22,815 bases of DNA from an uncultured Mitsuokella sp. (GTDB taxonomy: Bacteria; Bacillota; Negativicutes; Selenomonadales; Selenomonadaceae): the NCBI GenBank assembly GCA_900770895.1, contig CAAGMF010000284.1, positions 1 through 22,815 of the forward strand, given 5' to 3'. The notes beneath the pieces are model-generated. The model saw only the letters and a program-made list of their open reading frames with translations, searched no databases and was not told the origin of the DNA. Each line of letters begins with the position of its first letter. The stretch's first letter is position 1. The translations under genes were made by a program, and so were the position numbers. This document shows, one piece after another, positions 1 to 8,061 of the stretch.

Positions 1-110
1 GGGCTTTCGTGCATGGCAAGGATATCGACCTGCCGGCCGGAACCGAGTTCTACATCCAGACGAAGAGCGACAATACGCTCTATGGTGTGACGACGACGCT
101 CGCCCAGTGA
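1..110 (+). CDS. C-terminal end of an unidentified protein (5' truncated)
   Basis: The frame opening at base 3 is free of stops up to TGA at 108-110 and encodes 35 residues, including DLPAGTEFYIQT. The rest of the gene lies outside the window. The codon use (GC-rich third positions) resembles the genes downstream. The short tail contains no catalytic motif. The LPAGTxFxIQ pattern is seen in some secreted or envelope proteins, but that is too little for a functional call. Confidence 0.5.
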   Translation, partial: AFVHGKDIDLPAGTEFYIQTKSDNTLYGVTTTLAQ

Positions 111-139
111 GTCTTGCAGGGCATTAAGTGCATAGACGG

Positions 140-185
140 CGGCAGGTATGGTTTCTTGATTGCGGAGCCATGCCTGCCGTTGCTT
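140..185 (+). terminator. Possible terminator hairpin after the truncated gene
   Basis: Arms at 140-151 and 168-179 pair over 12 bp with one G-U, around a 16-nt loop. The following TTGCTTT is only a weak U-tract. The position, just past a stop codon and before a new promoter, fits termination, but efficiency is doubtful. Confidence 0.45.
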
Positions 186-248
186 TATGTCTGCTTTGCC
201 GCATTTCCGGCAGTGACAGCAGAAAGGCAAATAAAGGGCAGGAAATGT

Positions 249-277
249 TTGCACCGCCGTGCGCTATGATATATTAT
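249..277 (+). promoter_or_regulatory. Predicted sigma-70 promoter of the LPS-assembly/heptose operon
   Basis: TTGCAC at 249-254 and TATTAT at 272-277 are separated by 17 bp. The start codon lies at 311 with AGGAG at 298-302. The boxes are near consensus, and the upstream gene ends well before them. Confidence 0.55.
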
Positions 278-310
278 AGAGAGAGATCAATCTGGATAGG
301 AGATATTTTG

Positions 311-1834
311 ATGAAGAATAGCAGCAGATTCCTGGCCGCGGCCGTGGCGCTGGCATGCCTGCCGGGGACGGCTTGGGCGGCGACCTACCATGCGGATTCG
401 GATACTGGTGTGCAGGCACTTGACTATATAGAGAACAATCGCCGGGCAGCACGGGCCAGTGCTTTGACCGACGAACAGCGGCAGCTCATCAAGGATGCGC
501 GCGAGATGGAGGCCCATCTGCGTCATCCAGTGAAAGCGGGTGACCCGGTGCCGGTCGCGTTCGAGGGCGATGATCTGTCCTACGATGAGCGAACCGGCGA
601 ATTCACGGCCAAGGGGCATGTGAATATCCTGCAGATGGATGCCCATCGCTTCGAGGCGGACTATGTGCAGGGCAATACGCAGAAGCAGCAGATCACGGTG
701 CCGGGCAAGGCGCATATCATGCAGATGACCGAGGGGCAGACGCATGTGACGCTCGACGGCTACAAAGCAGACTACAACTACGGCACGCATACGGGTACGC
801 TGGAGTCGGCGCGCGGCAAGGCTGGCTACCACTACATCACGGGCAAGCGGTTCGAGTTCTATCCGGACCACATGGTCGTCTATGATGGCACGGAGACGCG
901 CTGCGGCGCGCAGAAGCCGGACTATCATCTGAAGGCGAAGAAGATCACGTACTACCCGAATGACCACATGGAACTCGAGAATGTGAAGTTCTACATCAAG
1001 GGCACGCCCATACTCTCGCGCAAGCACTACGAGACTTCGGTGGGAGAGGGCGGTGCCGCGCGCAAATTGCCGCGCATCGGCTACAACAATGATGATGGGG
1101 CCTGGCTGGAGTGGGATCTGGATTTCCCCGTGCGGCACAATGTGAATCTGAATACGGATATCTATGTGACGGGGCACGATGGTTGGCGCTCGAACTACAC
1201 GCTGAGCTGGAAGCAGCTCAGCTCCGAGCTCGGACTGACCTATGGCTACTACGAGGACAGTGACGATATCTGGATAAAGAAGGAGCCGTCCGTATTCTGG
1301 AAGTACAATCATCACATAGGGGCGACGCATTTCACATATTCGCTGAATACTGAGTATGGGCGCTGGTATGGCAACGGCGTGCACAGCAACCACAGCGAGT
1401 ACGGTCTGGGACTGGGCTACGATCCGATTCATTTCCATCGCTATAAGCTGACGCTCGGCACGGGATACAGCATCACGCGCGAGAGCTTTGACGATTCGCG
1501 CGTCGATGGCATGAGCTTTGATGCGGTGCTGACGAAGGACTTCAATGAGCGCTGGGCTGCCTATACGGGCTACCACTACAGCAAGAAGAACCGCGAGAAC
1601 TCGCTGTTCGATTTCGACACGGATGATTACTCGAAAAAGCTGGAATCGGGCTTCAGCTATCGCGTGGACCGGCTGAACCGCTTCGTCATGGGCACGCGCT
1701 ACGACCTCGATCACAGCCGCTGGCGCAATATCGACTACTACTGGTTCCACGACTTGCATTGCTCGGAATTCATCGTGCGCTATAAATCGATGACGAATGC
1801 CTGGAGCATCCGCTGGCAGTTCACTCCGTGGTGA
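311..1834 (+). CDS. lptD: LPS-assembly outer-membrane protein, compact LptD/OstA family
   Basis: Predicted 507-residue exported protein. In diderms LptD is the outer-membrane barrel that inserts LPS into the outer leaflet. Residues 1-23 form a signal peptide ending AWA. Residues from about 80 to 240 match the OstA/LptA-like periplasmic jellyroll (FEGDDLSYDERTGEFTAKGHV), and the rest is rich in alternating aromatic strands typical of an outer-membrane barrel, ending in Trp. The protein is much shorter than the roughly 780-residue E. coli LptD, so the barrel is reduced or divergent. The mature chain has exactly two cysteines, C198 and C484, at places that align with the N-terminal-domain and C-terminal cysteines of E. 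coli LptD. ATG at 311 is chosen over the upstream in-frame start at 128 because it has a ribosome site and begins the signal peptide. It heads a run of LPS core genes. The family call is solid; orthology to LptD is likely. Confidence 0.8.
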   Translation: MKNSSRFLAAAVALACLPGTAWAATYHADSDTGVQALDYIENNRRAARASALTDEQRQLIKDAREMEAHLRHPVKAGDPVPVAFEGDDLSYDERTGEFTAKGHVNILQMDAHRFEADYVQGNTQKQQITVPGKAHIMQMTEGQTHVTLDGYKADYNYGTHTGTLESARGKAGYHYITGKRFEFYPDHMVVYDGTETRCGAQKPDYHLKAKKITYYPNDHMELENVKFYIKGTPILSRKHYETSVGEGGAARKLPRIGYNNDDGAWLEWDLDFPVRHNVNLNTDIYVTGHDGWRSNYTLSWKQLSSELGLTYGYYEDSDDIWIKKEPSVFWKYNHHIGATHFTYSLNTEYGRWYGNGVHSNHSEYGLGLGYDPIHFHRYKLTLGTGYSITRESFDDSRVDGMSFDAVLTKDFNERWAAYTGYHYSKKNRENSLFDFDTDDYSKKLESGFSYRVDRLNRFVMGTRYDLDHSRWRNIDYYWFHDLHCSEFIVRYKSMTNAWSIRWQFTPW

Positions 1835-1859
1835 CAGGGACAAAGAAACGGGATAGGAA

Positions 1860-2861
1860 ATGACAGACAAGAAAAAGCTGAATGATATCATCACGGCCAT
1901 GCAGGGTCAGCCGGTGCTCGTCATCGGCGACATGGTGGCCGATGTCTACCTCGATGGACGCATATCGCGCATATCGCGCGAGGCGCCGGTACTCGTGCTG
2001 GAGCAGGCGGGCGAGCGCGTCGTCGCGGGCGGTGCTGCCAACGTCGTGAATAATGCGGCCACGCTGGGCGGCCATGTCTATGCGGCCGGCGTGCTCGGCC
2101 AGGATGCGACGGCGGATAAGCTGCGTGATATACTGGCGCAGAACGGGGCGGATATCGCTGGGCTGATCAGCGTAGCCGGCCGGCCGACGAGCTCGAAGAC
2201 GCGCATCATCGCCGGCGGCCGGGCAACGGTGAGCCAGCAGATTGTGCGCGTGGACCGCGAGAGCCACGAGCCGCTCGATGAGTCTGCCGAGCGCCAGCTC
2301 ATGGACTATATCGATAACGTGCTGCCCGAAGTCCGCGGCATCGTCATCAGCGACTACGGCACGGGGACGGTCACACCCGCGATCAAGGACAAGCTCATCG
2401 GCTATGCCCGCCAGCATGGTCTGCCGAGCATCGTCGATTCACGCTATGCCGTGCGGGAGTTCGCGGGCATCGGCTATGTGAAGCAGAATGATGCCGAGAT
2501 CGCCACGGCGCTGGGCCGCGAGCTGCACAATACTGAGGAAATCGTGGCCGCCGGCCGCGAGCTGCAGCAGGAGCTCGATGCCGACGGCGTGCTCGTGACG
2601 CGCGGTGAGCAGGGCATGACGCTCGTCGAGCGCAGCGGGGCCGTCACGCATATACCGGTCTCGGATGTCAGCGAGGTGTTCGACGTGTCCGGCGCGGGCG
2701 ATACCTGCGTCGCAACGGTGATCCTGGCGCTGGCGGCTGGCGTGCCGGCACCAGAGGCGGCGACGCTCAGCAATATCGCCTCGGGCATCGCCGTGCGCAA
2801 GCTGGGGACAGCGACGGTGACAGCCAAGGAGCTGCAGCGCGCTGTAGCCCAGCAGCGCTGA
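1860..2861 (+). CDS. PfkB/ribokinase-fold sugar kinase, divergent paralog of HldA (HldE N-terminal domain)
   Basis: This 333-residue protein resembles D-glycero-beta-D-manno-heptose-7-phosphate kinase, which phosphorylates heptose 7-phosphate at C1. It keeps the N-terminal AGGAANV motif (56-62), ISDYG (164-168) and the ATP-site/catalytic base motif SGAGDT (277-282). It differs from canonical HldA at three conserved places: RISREAPV instead of RISPEAPV, VDSR (192-195) instead of the DPKG motif, and KQND (208-211) instead of TPNL. A second kinase with all canonical motifs lies at 8062-9063 in the same cluster. It precedes the separate nucleotidyltransferase gene, so together the two resemble a split HldE. 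It may be a diverged heptose kinase or act on another sugar phosphate. AGGA lies very close to the ATG, so GGGA at 1850-1853 may be the actual ribosome site. Confidence 0.8.
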   Translation: MTDKKKLNDIITAMQGQPVLVIGDMVADVYLDGRISRISREAPVLVLEQAGERVVAGGAANVVNNAATLGGHVYAAGVLGQDATADKLRDILAQNGADIAGLISVAGRPTSSKTRIIAGGRATVSQQIVRVDRESHEPLDESAERQLMDYIDNVLPEVRGIVISDYGTGTVTPAIKDKLIGYARQHGLPSIVDSRYAVREFAGIGYVKQNDAEIATALGRELHNTEEIVAAGRELQQELDADGVLVTRGEQGMTLVERSGAVTHIPVSDVSEVFDVSGAGDTCVATVILALAAGVPAPEAATLSNIASGIAVRKLGTATVTAKELQRAVAQQR

Positions 2862-2936
2862 TGGCATCAGGCTTGCTGCTATAGCGCGCCAGAGTCCGCC
2901 ATTCCATTGTTTGATTCAGTCATAGGGAGAAAATCA

Positions 2937-3413
2937 ATGCTTATCGCTCATTCTGATATAAAAGCCTATTGCGATATCCTGCACCGGGCAGGGCAGCATA
3001 TCGCCTTTACGAACGGCTGCTTCGATATCCTTCATGCGGGTCATGTGCGCTACCTCGAGGCAGCGCGGGCTCAGGGCGACTGCCTGATCCTGGGCCTCAA
3101 CAGTGATGCCTCGGTGCGGGGCAACAAGGGTCCCTCGCGCCCGATCAACGGCGAGCAGGACCGGGCCGAGGTCGTGGGCGCGCTCCGGTGCGTCGACGCG
3201 GTCGTCATATTTGACGAGCCGACGGCCGAGGACCTCATCGCGCTCGTGCGCCCCGACGTCTACGTCAAGGGGGGCGACTACACGCTCGATACGCTGCCGG
3301 AGGCGCGCATCGTACAGAGCTATGGCGGCCGCGTGGAATTCATACCGATGGTGGCCGGCCGCTCGACGACGAATGTCATCGCGAAGATAAAGGCTGCAGA
3401 CGGGAAAGATTGA
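2937..3413 (+). CDS. hldC: D-glycero-beta-D-manno-heptose 1-phosphate adenylyltransferase (HldE C-terminal domain type)
   Basis: Small cytidylyltransferase-fold enzyme of 158 residues that transfers AMP from ATP to heptose 1-phosphate, giving ADP-heptose for the LPS inner core. FTNGCFDILHAGHVRYL (24-40) carries the nucleotide-binding HxGH signature (33-36). KGGDYTLDTLPEA (111-123) and the late GRSTTNVI (141-148) match the C-terminal half of E. coli HldE. Here it is a separate gene, as in several Gram-negative anaerobes. ATG 2937 is preferred to the upstream in-frame ATG at 2907 because AGGGAGA lies at 2924-2930 with a 6-nt gap. The next gene starts one base past its stop, so the two are probably translationally coupled. 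Confidence 0.9.
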   Translation: MLIAHSDIKAYCDILHRAGQHIAFTNGCFDILHAGHVRYLEAARAQGDCLILGLNSDASVRGNKGPSRPINGEQDRAEVVGALRCVDAVVIFDEPTAEDLIALVRPDVYVKGGDYTLDTLPEARIVQSYGGRVEFIPMVAGRSTTNVIAKIKAADGKD

Positions 3414-3414
3414 A

Positions 3415-4437
3415 ATGAAGAATATACTTGTAGTCAAGCTTAGTGCCATCGGCGATGTCATACATGCATTGCCGGTGTCTTATGCTATAAAGGAACAATG
3501 GCCGGACTGTCATCTGACCTGGGTCGTCGAGCCACCGGCCTATGACCTATTGGCGCTCGATCCCTGTATCGATGAGATCATCGTGTTCCACAAGAAGGAA
3601 TTCCGCTCGCTTTTCGGCCTGCTGAAGAATATCGGGCCGTTCCGGCGGCAGATCCAGTGGCGCAACTATGATGCAGTGCTCGATCTGCAGGGGCTGTTCA
3701 AGTCAGCCGCTATCGCGTATTTTGCCAAGGCGCCACGCAAGCTCGGCATACCGGATATGCGCGAGTTCAGCGACCGGGTGTCGCATCCCGTGCGCGGACC
3801 GCATGCGCAGGGCCATATCGTCGAGCGCTACCTCGACAGCGCCCGGGCGCTGGGATGCCAGGTGAAGAAGGTCGTTTTCCCACTCGAGATACCGGAAAAC
3901 GAGGCCGACATCGCCCGTATGCATTTCACGCATGCGGGCGGGCGCCCCGGTACGCCTTATGTGGTGCTGCCGGTCGGGGCGAACTGGCCCAACAAGCGCT
4001 GGCCGACGCTGTATCAGGCTGAGCTCTGCGACTGGCTCTACGAGCAGCGCCTGATACCGGTGCTCGTGGGCGGCGGTCCGGTCGATGAGCAGCGGGCGGC
4101 CGAGATCGAGAGCCAGGCCGAGATACCGCCCATCAACATGGTCGGGCAGACGAATCTGCCCCAGCTGGCCTATATCATACAGCAGGCCAGTGCAGCGGTG
4201 GGCGGCGATACCGGCCCGATGCACCTCGCGGCAGCATTGGGGACACCGGCGGTCATGCTGATGGGCCCGACGGATGCCCCGCGCAACGGTCCCTACGGTC
4301 AGCCGCAGAATGCCATCGAGGTGAACCGCGACTGCCGTCACTGCTGGCAGCGCGCCTGCCCGAAGGGGCATGACTGCCTCGATGCCATCCGCCCCGAGCA
4401 GGTAGAGGAACGGCTAAAGGCCGCGCTGGGGCTATAA
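3415..4437 (+). CDS. GT9 heptosyltransferase, WaaC-like (LPS heptosyltransferase I type)
   Basis: Glycosyltransferase family 9 protein of 340 residues, a cytoplasmic enzyme that moves heptose from ADP-heptose to the lipid A-Kdo acceptor or the growing inner core. The N-terminus KLSAIGDVIHALPV (9-22) is the acceptor-domain signature. The C-terminal half has GANWPNKRWP and VGGDTGPMHLAAALGTP, the ADP-heptose binding region. A cysteine-rich segment near the end (CRHCWQRACPKGHDC) is common in GT9 enzymes. It follows hldC directly with one base between stop and start. The KLSAIGDVIH pattern favours heptosyltransferase I (WaaC) over II, but acceptor specificity cannot be read from sequence alone. 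Confidence 0.88.
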   Translation: MKNILVVKLSAIGDVIHALPVSYAIKEQWPDCHLTWVVEPPAYDLLALDPCIDEIIVFHKKEFRSLFGLLKNIGPFRRQIQWRNYDAVLDLQGLFKSAAIAYFAKAPRKLGIPDMREFSDRVSHPVRGPHAQGHIVERYLDSARALGCQVKKVVFPLEIPENEADIARMHFTHAGGRPGTPYVVLPVGANWPNKRWPTLYQAELCDWLYEQRLIPVLVGGGPVDEQRAAEIESQAEIPPINMVGQTNLPQLAYIIQQASAAVGGDTGPMHLAAALGTPAVMLMGPTDAPRNGPYGQPQNAIEVNRDCRHCWQRACPKGHDCLDAIRPEQVEERLKAALGL

Positions 4438-4480
4438 AAAAGGCTGTGAAAAAAAAGATTGAGTTTGGGGCGACCGCAAT

Positions 4481-4645
4481 AAGCCTTCCCCTGAGGGGAA
4501 GGGGGACCGCGTTAGCGGTGGATGAGGTGTAGCTGAGACGAGGATCTAAACATAGAGTGAAACCTGTATGTAGAAATTTACTCTTGCTACACCTCATCCG
4601 TCTCCCGGCTACGCCGTGAGCCACCTTCCCCTGAGGGGAAGGCTT
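4481..4645 (+). repeat. Palindromic intergenic element with imperfect inverted-repeat arms (MITE-like)
   Basis: The left arm (4481-4533) and right arm (4586-4645) are imperfect inverted copies around a 52-bp spacer. Both outer ends carry the same small palindrome, CCTTCCCCTGAGGGGAAGG (4484-4502 and 4624-4642). The inner ends match as GATGAGGTGTAGC against GCTACACCTCATC. No credible coding sequence lies inside. It sits in the only long gap of the heptose cluster. Short similar tracts flank it: GCTGTGA-A8-GATT at 4443-4460 and GCTATGA-A7-GATT at 4656-4672, as expected if insertion had duplicated its target, although A-rich tracts may match by chance. Fragments of this kind are often mistaken for small proteins in Firmicute genomes. 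Confidence 0.7.
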
Positions 4646-4697
4646 TAAGCACAAAGCTATGAAAAAAAGATTTTTCATTTTGTTTCAGACCCCATTT

Positions 4698-4715
4698 AAG
4701 GAGTATCACAAATTG
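4698..4715 (+). promoter_or_regulatory. Ribosome binding site and TTG codon that set the start of the sulfatase-family gene
   Basis: AAGGAG at 4698-4703 is followed after 9 nt by an in-frame TTG at 4713-4715. The upstream in-frame ATG at 4659 has no ribosome site, lies next to the palindromic element, and is itself part of a small A/T hairpin (ATGAAAAA against TTTTTCAT, 4659-4678). The TTG is therefore the better start. Confidence 0.65.
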
Positions 4716-6752
4716 TCTCTTTTCCATAATCATCCGAGCCGTCTGGAGACGTTCTGGGCGAATATCCAGCACGATCTGCGGCTGTTCTTCTACCTGTTGT
4801 TCCTCGTGTGCCTGTACAGGGCCATATTCATGGTCATCATGCACTCGTACATCAATCCCGATACGCCGGGGGCTGAGATCGCACTGGCCAACTGGATGGG
4901 GCTGCGCCTCTCGCTGAAGACCGCCGGCTGGGTGGCTGTCTTCACGTTCCTGTTCGCTACGTTGCCGACGCTGGCATTTCCGCGGCTGGAGGGCATGACA
5001 CGGCGCCTCCGGCTCGTATGGGCTACGGTCGTCAGCTTCGTGTTCAATGTGCTCTTCGTGGCCCGCTTCCCGTTCTACAATCAGTTCCATACGACGTATA
5101 ACTCGCAGCAGGTCATGGCCGGAGCCAATGAGAAGACGGGCTCAGTGCTGACGATGATGATCCAGGACTACGGGCTTATCTGGCGTATGGCCATAGCCAT
5201 CGCGCTGACGGTGGCCTGCTTCCTCGTGCTGCGCTGGCTGCTGCGGCTGCGGACGGGCCGTCTGCCGGGCTTTTTTGCCGGGCGGCCGCTCGTGTTTACG
5301 CCGGTATTCATCGTTGTGTTCGCGGCCCTGTTCATCTTCGTCCGCTTCGGCGGCTCGTTCACGTTCGGGCGCGGCATCAACTGGGAGAGCTCAGGCGTCA
5401 CGAACGATGATTTCCTCAATGAGTGCGTGCTCGATGATGCACAGGCCATGTATCGCGCCTACTCCATGAAGAAGCGCATGGATACGGGACTCGCAGCGAG
5501 CTACGTCGAGAAGGACCACGTGCGCGACTATGCGAAATTCGTAGCCGGGCATGCGGAGGAGCAGGGCGATGACCTGACACCGTATCTCGCGCGCACGGCG
5601 CAGGGACCGCGCATCGCCAAGCCGCGTCACATATTCATCATCATCGAGGAGAGCCAGGCGGCCTGGCCACTGCTTGACAAGTATGCCGACCTGCATGTCG
5701 GCGATGGCATGAAGAGCCTCATGCAGTCGGAGCACGGCTATGGCTCGCTGAATTTCATGCCGAACGGCGAGTATACATCGATCGCTCTGAGCGCCATCAT
5801 GACGGGACTGCTCGATATGCGCGTCGAGGTCTGCTACCAGCCGCGCAGCATCAAAGAGGCGTATCCGACGGCCTTCGGTACCCAGTTCAAGAAGCTGGGC
5901 TATCAGGTTGATTTCTGGTACGGCGGCAATCCGGCCTGGTCGAGCATGAAGCCGATGGCCCTCGCTCAGGGGTTCGATCATTTCTACGGCTATACGGATA
6001 TGAATGTGCCGAAGGTCAATACATTCGGCACGAGCGACGGCTACATATTCGAGGCACTGTCGAAAGCCCTCGATAGCGAGCCGCCGACGGTCCATGTCAT
6101 AAAGACGGTCTCGAATCATCCGCCCTACAATATCGATATCGAGGCAGAGGGATTCGATCTGGCCCGGGCCAGGGAGATCACGCATCAGATGCCGGATGTC
6201 GAGAACCCTGACCAGCTCGCGAAAGAGCTCGGCCATTACTGGTATACGGACAAGGTCGTGACGAACTTCATCCATGAGACCGAGCAGAAATATCCCGACA
6301 GCCTGTTCATCATCACCGGTGACCATGCGATACGCACGGACCCGAGCCGTCACCCGACGCTCTACGAGCATCAGGCTGTACCGTTCGTGATGTACGGGGG
6401 CGGCATCACGAAGGATATCCTGCCACCGGATGTGACGGGCGGCATCACCAGCTTCCTGCCGACGCTCATGGAGCTCATTGCGCCGCAGGGCTTCACCTAT
6501 TACTCGATCGTGCCGAGCCTGACGGAGATGGATCAGCCGGACGGCATGCCGACCGGATTCAACACGAGCTGCTTTTTGACGCGGAATGCCATGGGCATGA
6601 TAGACCGCGACCAGATGGAGGCTCTCCCCTGGAAGGCCGATCAGCCCTATGATGCGGCAGCAGAGCGGGCAAAGGCCATGAAGTGGATACCGGCTGCCCG
6701 CACGATCTCCTGGTGGCTGGCCATCCACGGCACCGACCTCGATGCACAATAA
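4713..6752 (+). CDS. Membrane-anchored sulfatase/LTA synthase-fold phosphotransferase
   Basis: With the TTG start the protein has 679 residues. Five hydrophobic segments lie in the first ~220 residues, followed by a large extracytoplasmic domain of the alkaline phosphatase/sulfatase superfamily (PF00884). Putative active-site residues are E312 or E313 (IIIEESQ), nucleophile T355 in GEYTSIALS, and D537/H538 in ITGDHAIRT, the metal-binding set of LtaS, EptA and OpgB enzymes. Such enzymes transfer phosphoglycerol or phosphoethanolamine from a phospholipid to a glycan or lipid. Its place between two heptosyltransferase genes suggests that it decorates the LPS core or another envelope glycan, which is an inference. 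It could also make a polyglycerolphosphate-type polymer. The next gene begins about 20 bp downstream, so it is probably co-transcribed. Confidence 0.82.
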   Translation: MSLFHNHPSRLETFWANIQHDLRLFFYLLFLVCLYRAIFMVIMHSYINPDTPGAEIALANWMGLRLSLKTAGWVAVFTFLFATLPTLAFPRLEGMTRRLRLVWATVVSFVFNVLFVARFPFYNQFHTTYNSQQVMAGANEKTGSVLTMMIQDYGLIWRMAIAIALTVACFLVLRWLLRLRTGRLPGFFAGRPLVFTPVFIVVFAALFIFVRFGGSFTFGRGINWESSGVTNDDFLNECVLDDAQAMYRAYSMKKRMDTGLAASYVEKDHVRDYAKFVAGHAEEQGDDLTPYLARTAQGPRIAKPRHIFIIIEESQAAWPLLDKYADLHVGDGMKSLMQSEHGYGSLNFMPNGEYTSIALSAIMTGLLDMRVEVCYQPRSIKEAYPTAFGTQFKKLGYQVDFWYGGNPAWSSMKPMALAQGFDHFYGYTDMNVPKVNTFGTSDGYIFEALSKALDSEPPTVHVIKTVSNHPPYNIDIEAEGFDLARAREITHQMPDVENPDQLAKELGHYWYTDKVVTNFIHETEQKYPDSLFIITGDHAIRTDPSRHPTLYEHQAVPFVMYGGGITKDILPPDVTGGITSFLPTLMELIAPQGFTYYSIVPSLTEMDQPDGMPTGFNTSCFLTRNAMGMIDRDQMEALPWKADQPYDAAAERAKAMKWIPAARTISWWLAIHGTDLDAQ

Positions 6753-6775
6753 CGGATATAGACAAAGGAACAATG

Positions 6776-7948
6776 ATGTATAAGAATATCCTGGTCATAA
6801 ATATGATGCATATCGGCGATCTCATGCTGGTCACGCCGGTGCTGCGGACGCTGCGGACGAATTACCCGCAGGCGCATATCGCCTTGCTGACGGATCAGTC
6901 GCTCGCCGACCTCGTGCGCTGCAATAAGCATATCGACGAGTGCCTGCTCATCGACAAGCATGGGCGGGACAAGAGCCTCGCGGCCCTCTGGCGCTTCATC
7001 CGCCGCGTGCGGGCCCGTCATTTCGATCTGGTCATCAACCTGCACCGCAACGAGCGGGCCTCGGCCATCGCGGCCTTCAGCGGGGCCGGGCGGATCGTGG
7101 GGTACAGCAAGCCGGGCTTTTCGCTGCTGTTCGATCAGGTCATGCAGAATCCATCGGTCGCCCACCATATCGGGCGGGGGCCGTTCCACCTTTTCCCGCC
7201 GTTCCGCTACGTGCCGGGGTGGAAACATCAGGTCACGGCTCATCTCGATGTACTGCGGGAGTGCGTGGGCGTAGAGAGAATCGATGACGGCGGCCTCGAG
7301 ATGTGGATCGATGAAGAGCAGGAGCAGGAGGCTCAGCGCATCTGGCAGGACAATTTCCCTGCGGGAGCGCGGGTCATCGCGTTCAATATCGGTGCCAGCT
7401 GGCCGACGAAGCGCTGGCCGGATACGTACTTCGCCGAGTGCGCGGACCGGCTGATGGCGCGTGGCTACCATGTAGCTTTTTTCGGCGGACCGATGGACGA
7501 GGAGATGGTGCAGGCATGTATCGCTCAGCTGCGGCAGCCGGATAGCGATCATCTGCACGTCCTGACGGGGCGTGTGAGCCTCGGCGTGCTCGCCGGGCTT
7601 TTTCGGCGCTGCTGCCTGATGCTCACGACGGACTCGGGGCCCATGCATATCGCCGTGGCCATGAACGTGCCGCTCGTGACGATGTTCGGAGCTTCGCCAG
7701 TGCCGGGATTCTATCCCTATGATGCGAAAGATGTGCTCGTGAGCTCGCCCGAGCCCTGCCACCCCTGCGGCATTCACGATTGTCCGCGCTCGGGCGAGGA
7801 TCATCTGGCGTGCATGAAGAAGATGACGCCGGATACGATCATGCACTATGTGGAAGAACTGCTCGAGCAGTACGGCGGCCGTCCTGCCGGCGAGCTCCCT
7901 GACCACTATGGCCAGTACGAGTGCCGCGTAGTGACGCCGGTGGAGTGA
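6776..7948 (+). CDS. GT9 heptosyltransferase, second copy (LPS heptosyltransferase II-like or core-extending)
   Basis: A 390-residue glycosyltransferase family 9 protein. NILVINMMHIGDLMLVTPVL at the N-terminus is the acceptor-side signature. FNIGASWPTKRWPD and TTDSGPMHIAVAMNVP form the ADP-heptose binding half. A cysteine cluster (CHPCGIHDCPRSGEDHLAC) lies near the end, as in the first GT9. Sequence similarity to the first copy is low outside the motifs, so the two probably add different residues. Two adjacent ATG codons occur (6773, 6776); AGGA at 6766-6769 gives a 6-nt gap to 6776 and only 3 nt to 6773, so 6776 is preferred. The upstream in-frame extension to 6683 overlaps the previous gene and is unlikely. 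Confidence 0.87.
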   Translation: MYKNILVINMMHIGDLMLVTPVLRTLRTNYPQAHIALLTDQSLADLVRCNKHIDECLLIDKHGRDKSLAALWRFIRRVRARHFDLVINLHRNERASAIAAFSGAGRIVGYSKPGFSLLFDQVMQNPSVAHHIGRGPFHLFPPFRYVPGWKHQVTAHLDVLRECVGVERIDDGGLEMWIDEEQEQEAQRIWQDNFPAGARVIAFNIGASWPTKRWPDTYFAECADRLMARGYHVAFFGGPMDEEMVQACIAQLRQPDSDHLHVLTGRVSLGVLAGLFRRCCLMLTTDSGPMHIAVAMNVPLVTMFGASPVPGFYPYDAKDVLVSSPEPCHPCGIHDCPRSGEDHLACMKKMTPDTIMHYVEELLEQYGGRPAGELPDHYGQYECRVVTPVE

Positions 7949-7968
7949 GGCGCAGTGCCCTTGGCTTG

Positions 7969-7998
7969 CTATACGGGGACGCGCGATTGTGCTATAAT
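7969..7998 (+). promoter_or_regulatory. Predicted extended -10 promoter for hldA-hldD-gmhB
   Basis: A perfect TATAAT at 7993-7998 is preceded by TG and one base (7990-7992), an extended -10. The -35 is poor: CTATAC at 7969-7974 with an 18-bp spacer is the best candidate. The 113-bp gap before hldA suggests a new transcription unit inside the LPS cluster. Confidence 0.6.
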
Positions 7999-8061
7999 CA
8001 TATTGAAATTCCGCTAAAAAGTAATGGTAGAACTGCATAACGGATAGCAAAGGAGCTAGAG

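Noticed and set aside
128..310. N-terminal extension of the lptD-like protein
   Set aside because: It would place 61 residues before a clear signal peptide, and the promoter and ribosome site lie within it.
287..1900. 537-codon open frame on the minus strand opposite the lptD-like gene
   Set aside because: No family motif, and it overlaps entirely a gene with signal peptide and OstA domain. Codon bias in GC-rich DNA leaves the antisense frame open.
4253..4678. Minus-strand frame across the palindromic element (PSPQGKVAHGV and similar)
   Set aside because: Typical spurious product of this kind of intergenic repeat.
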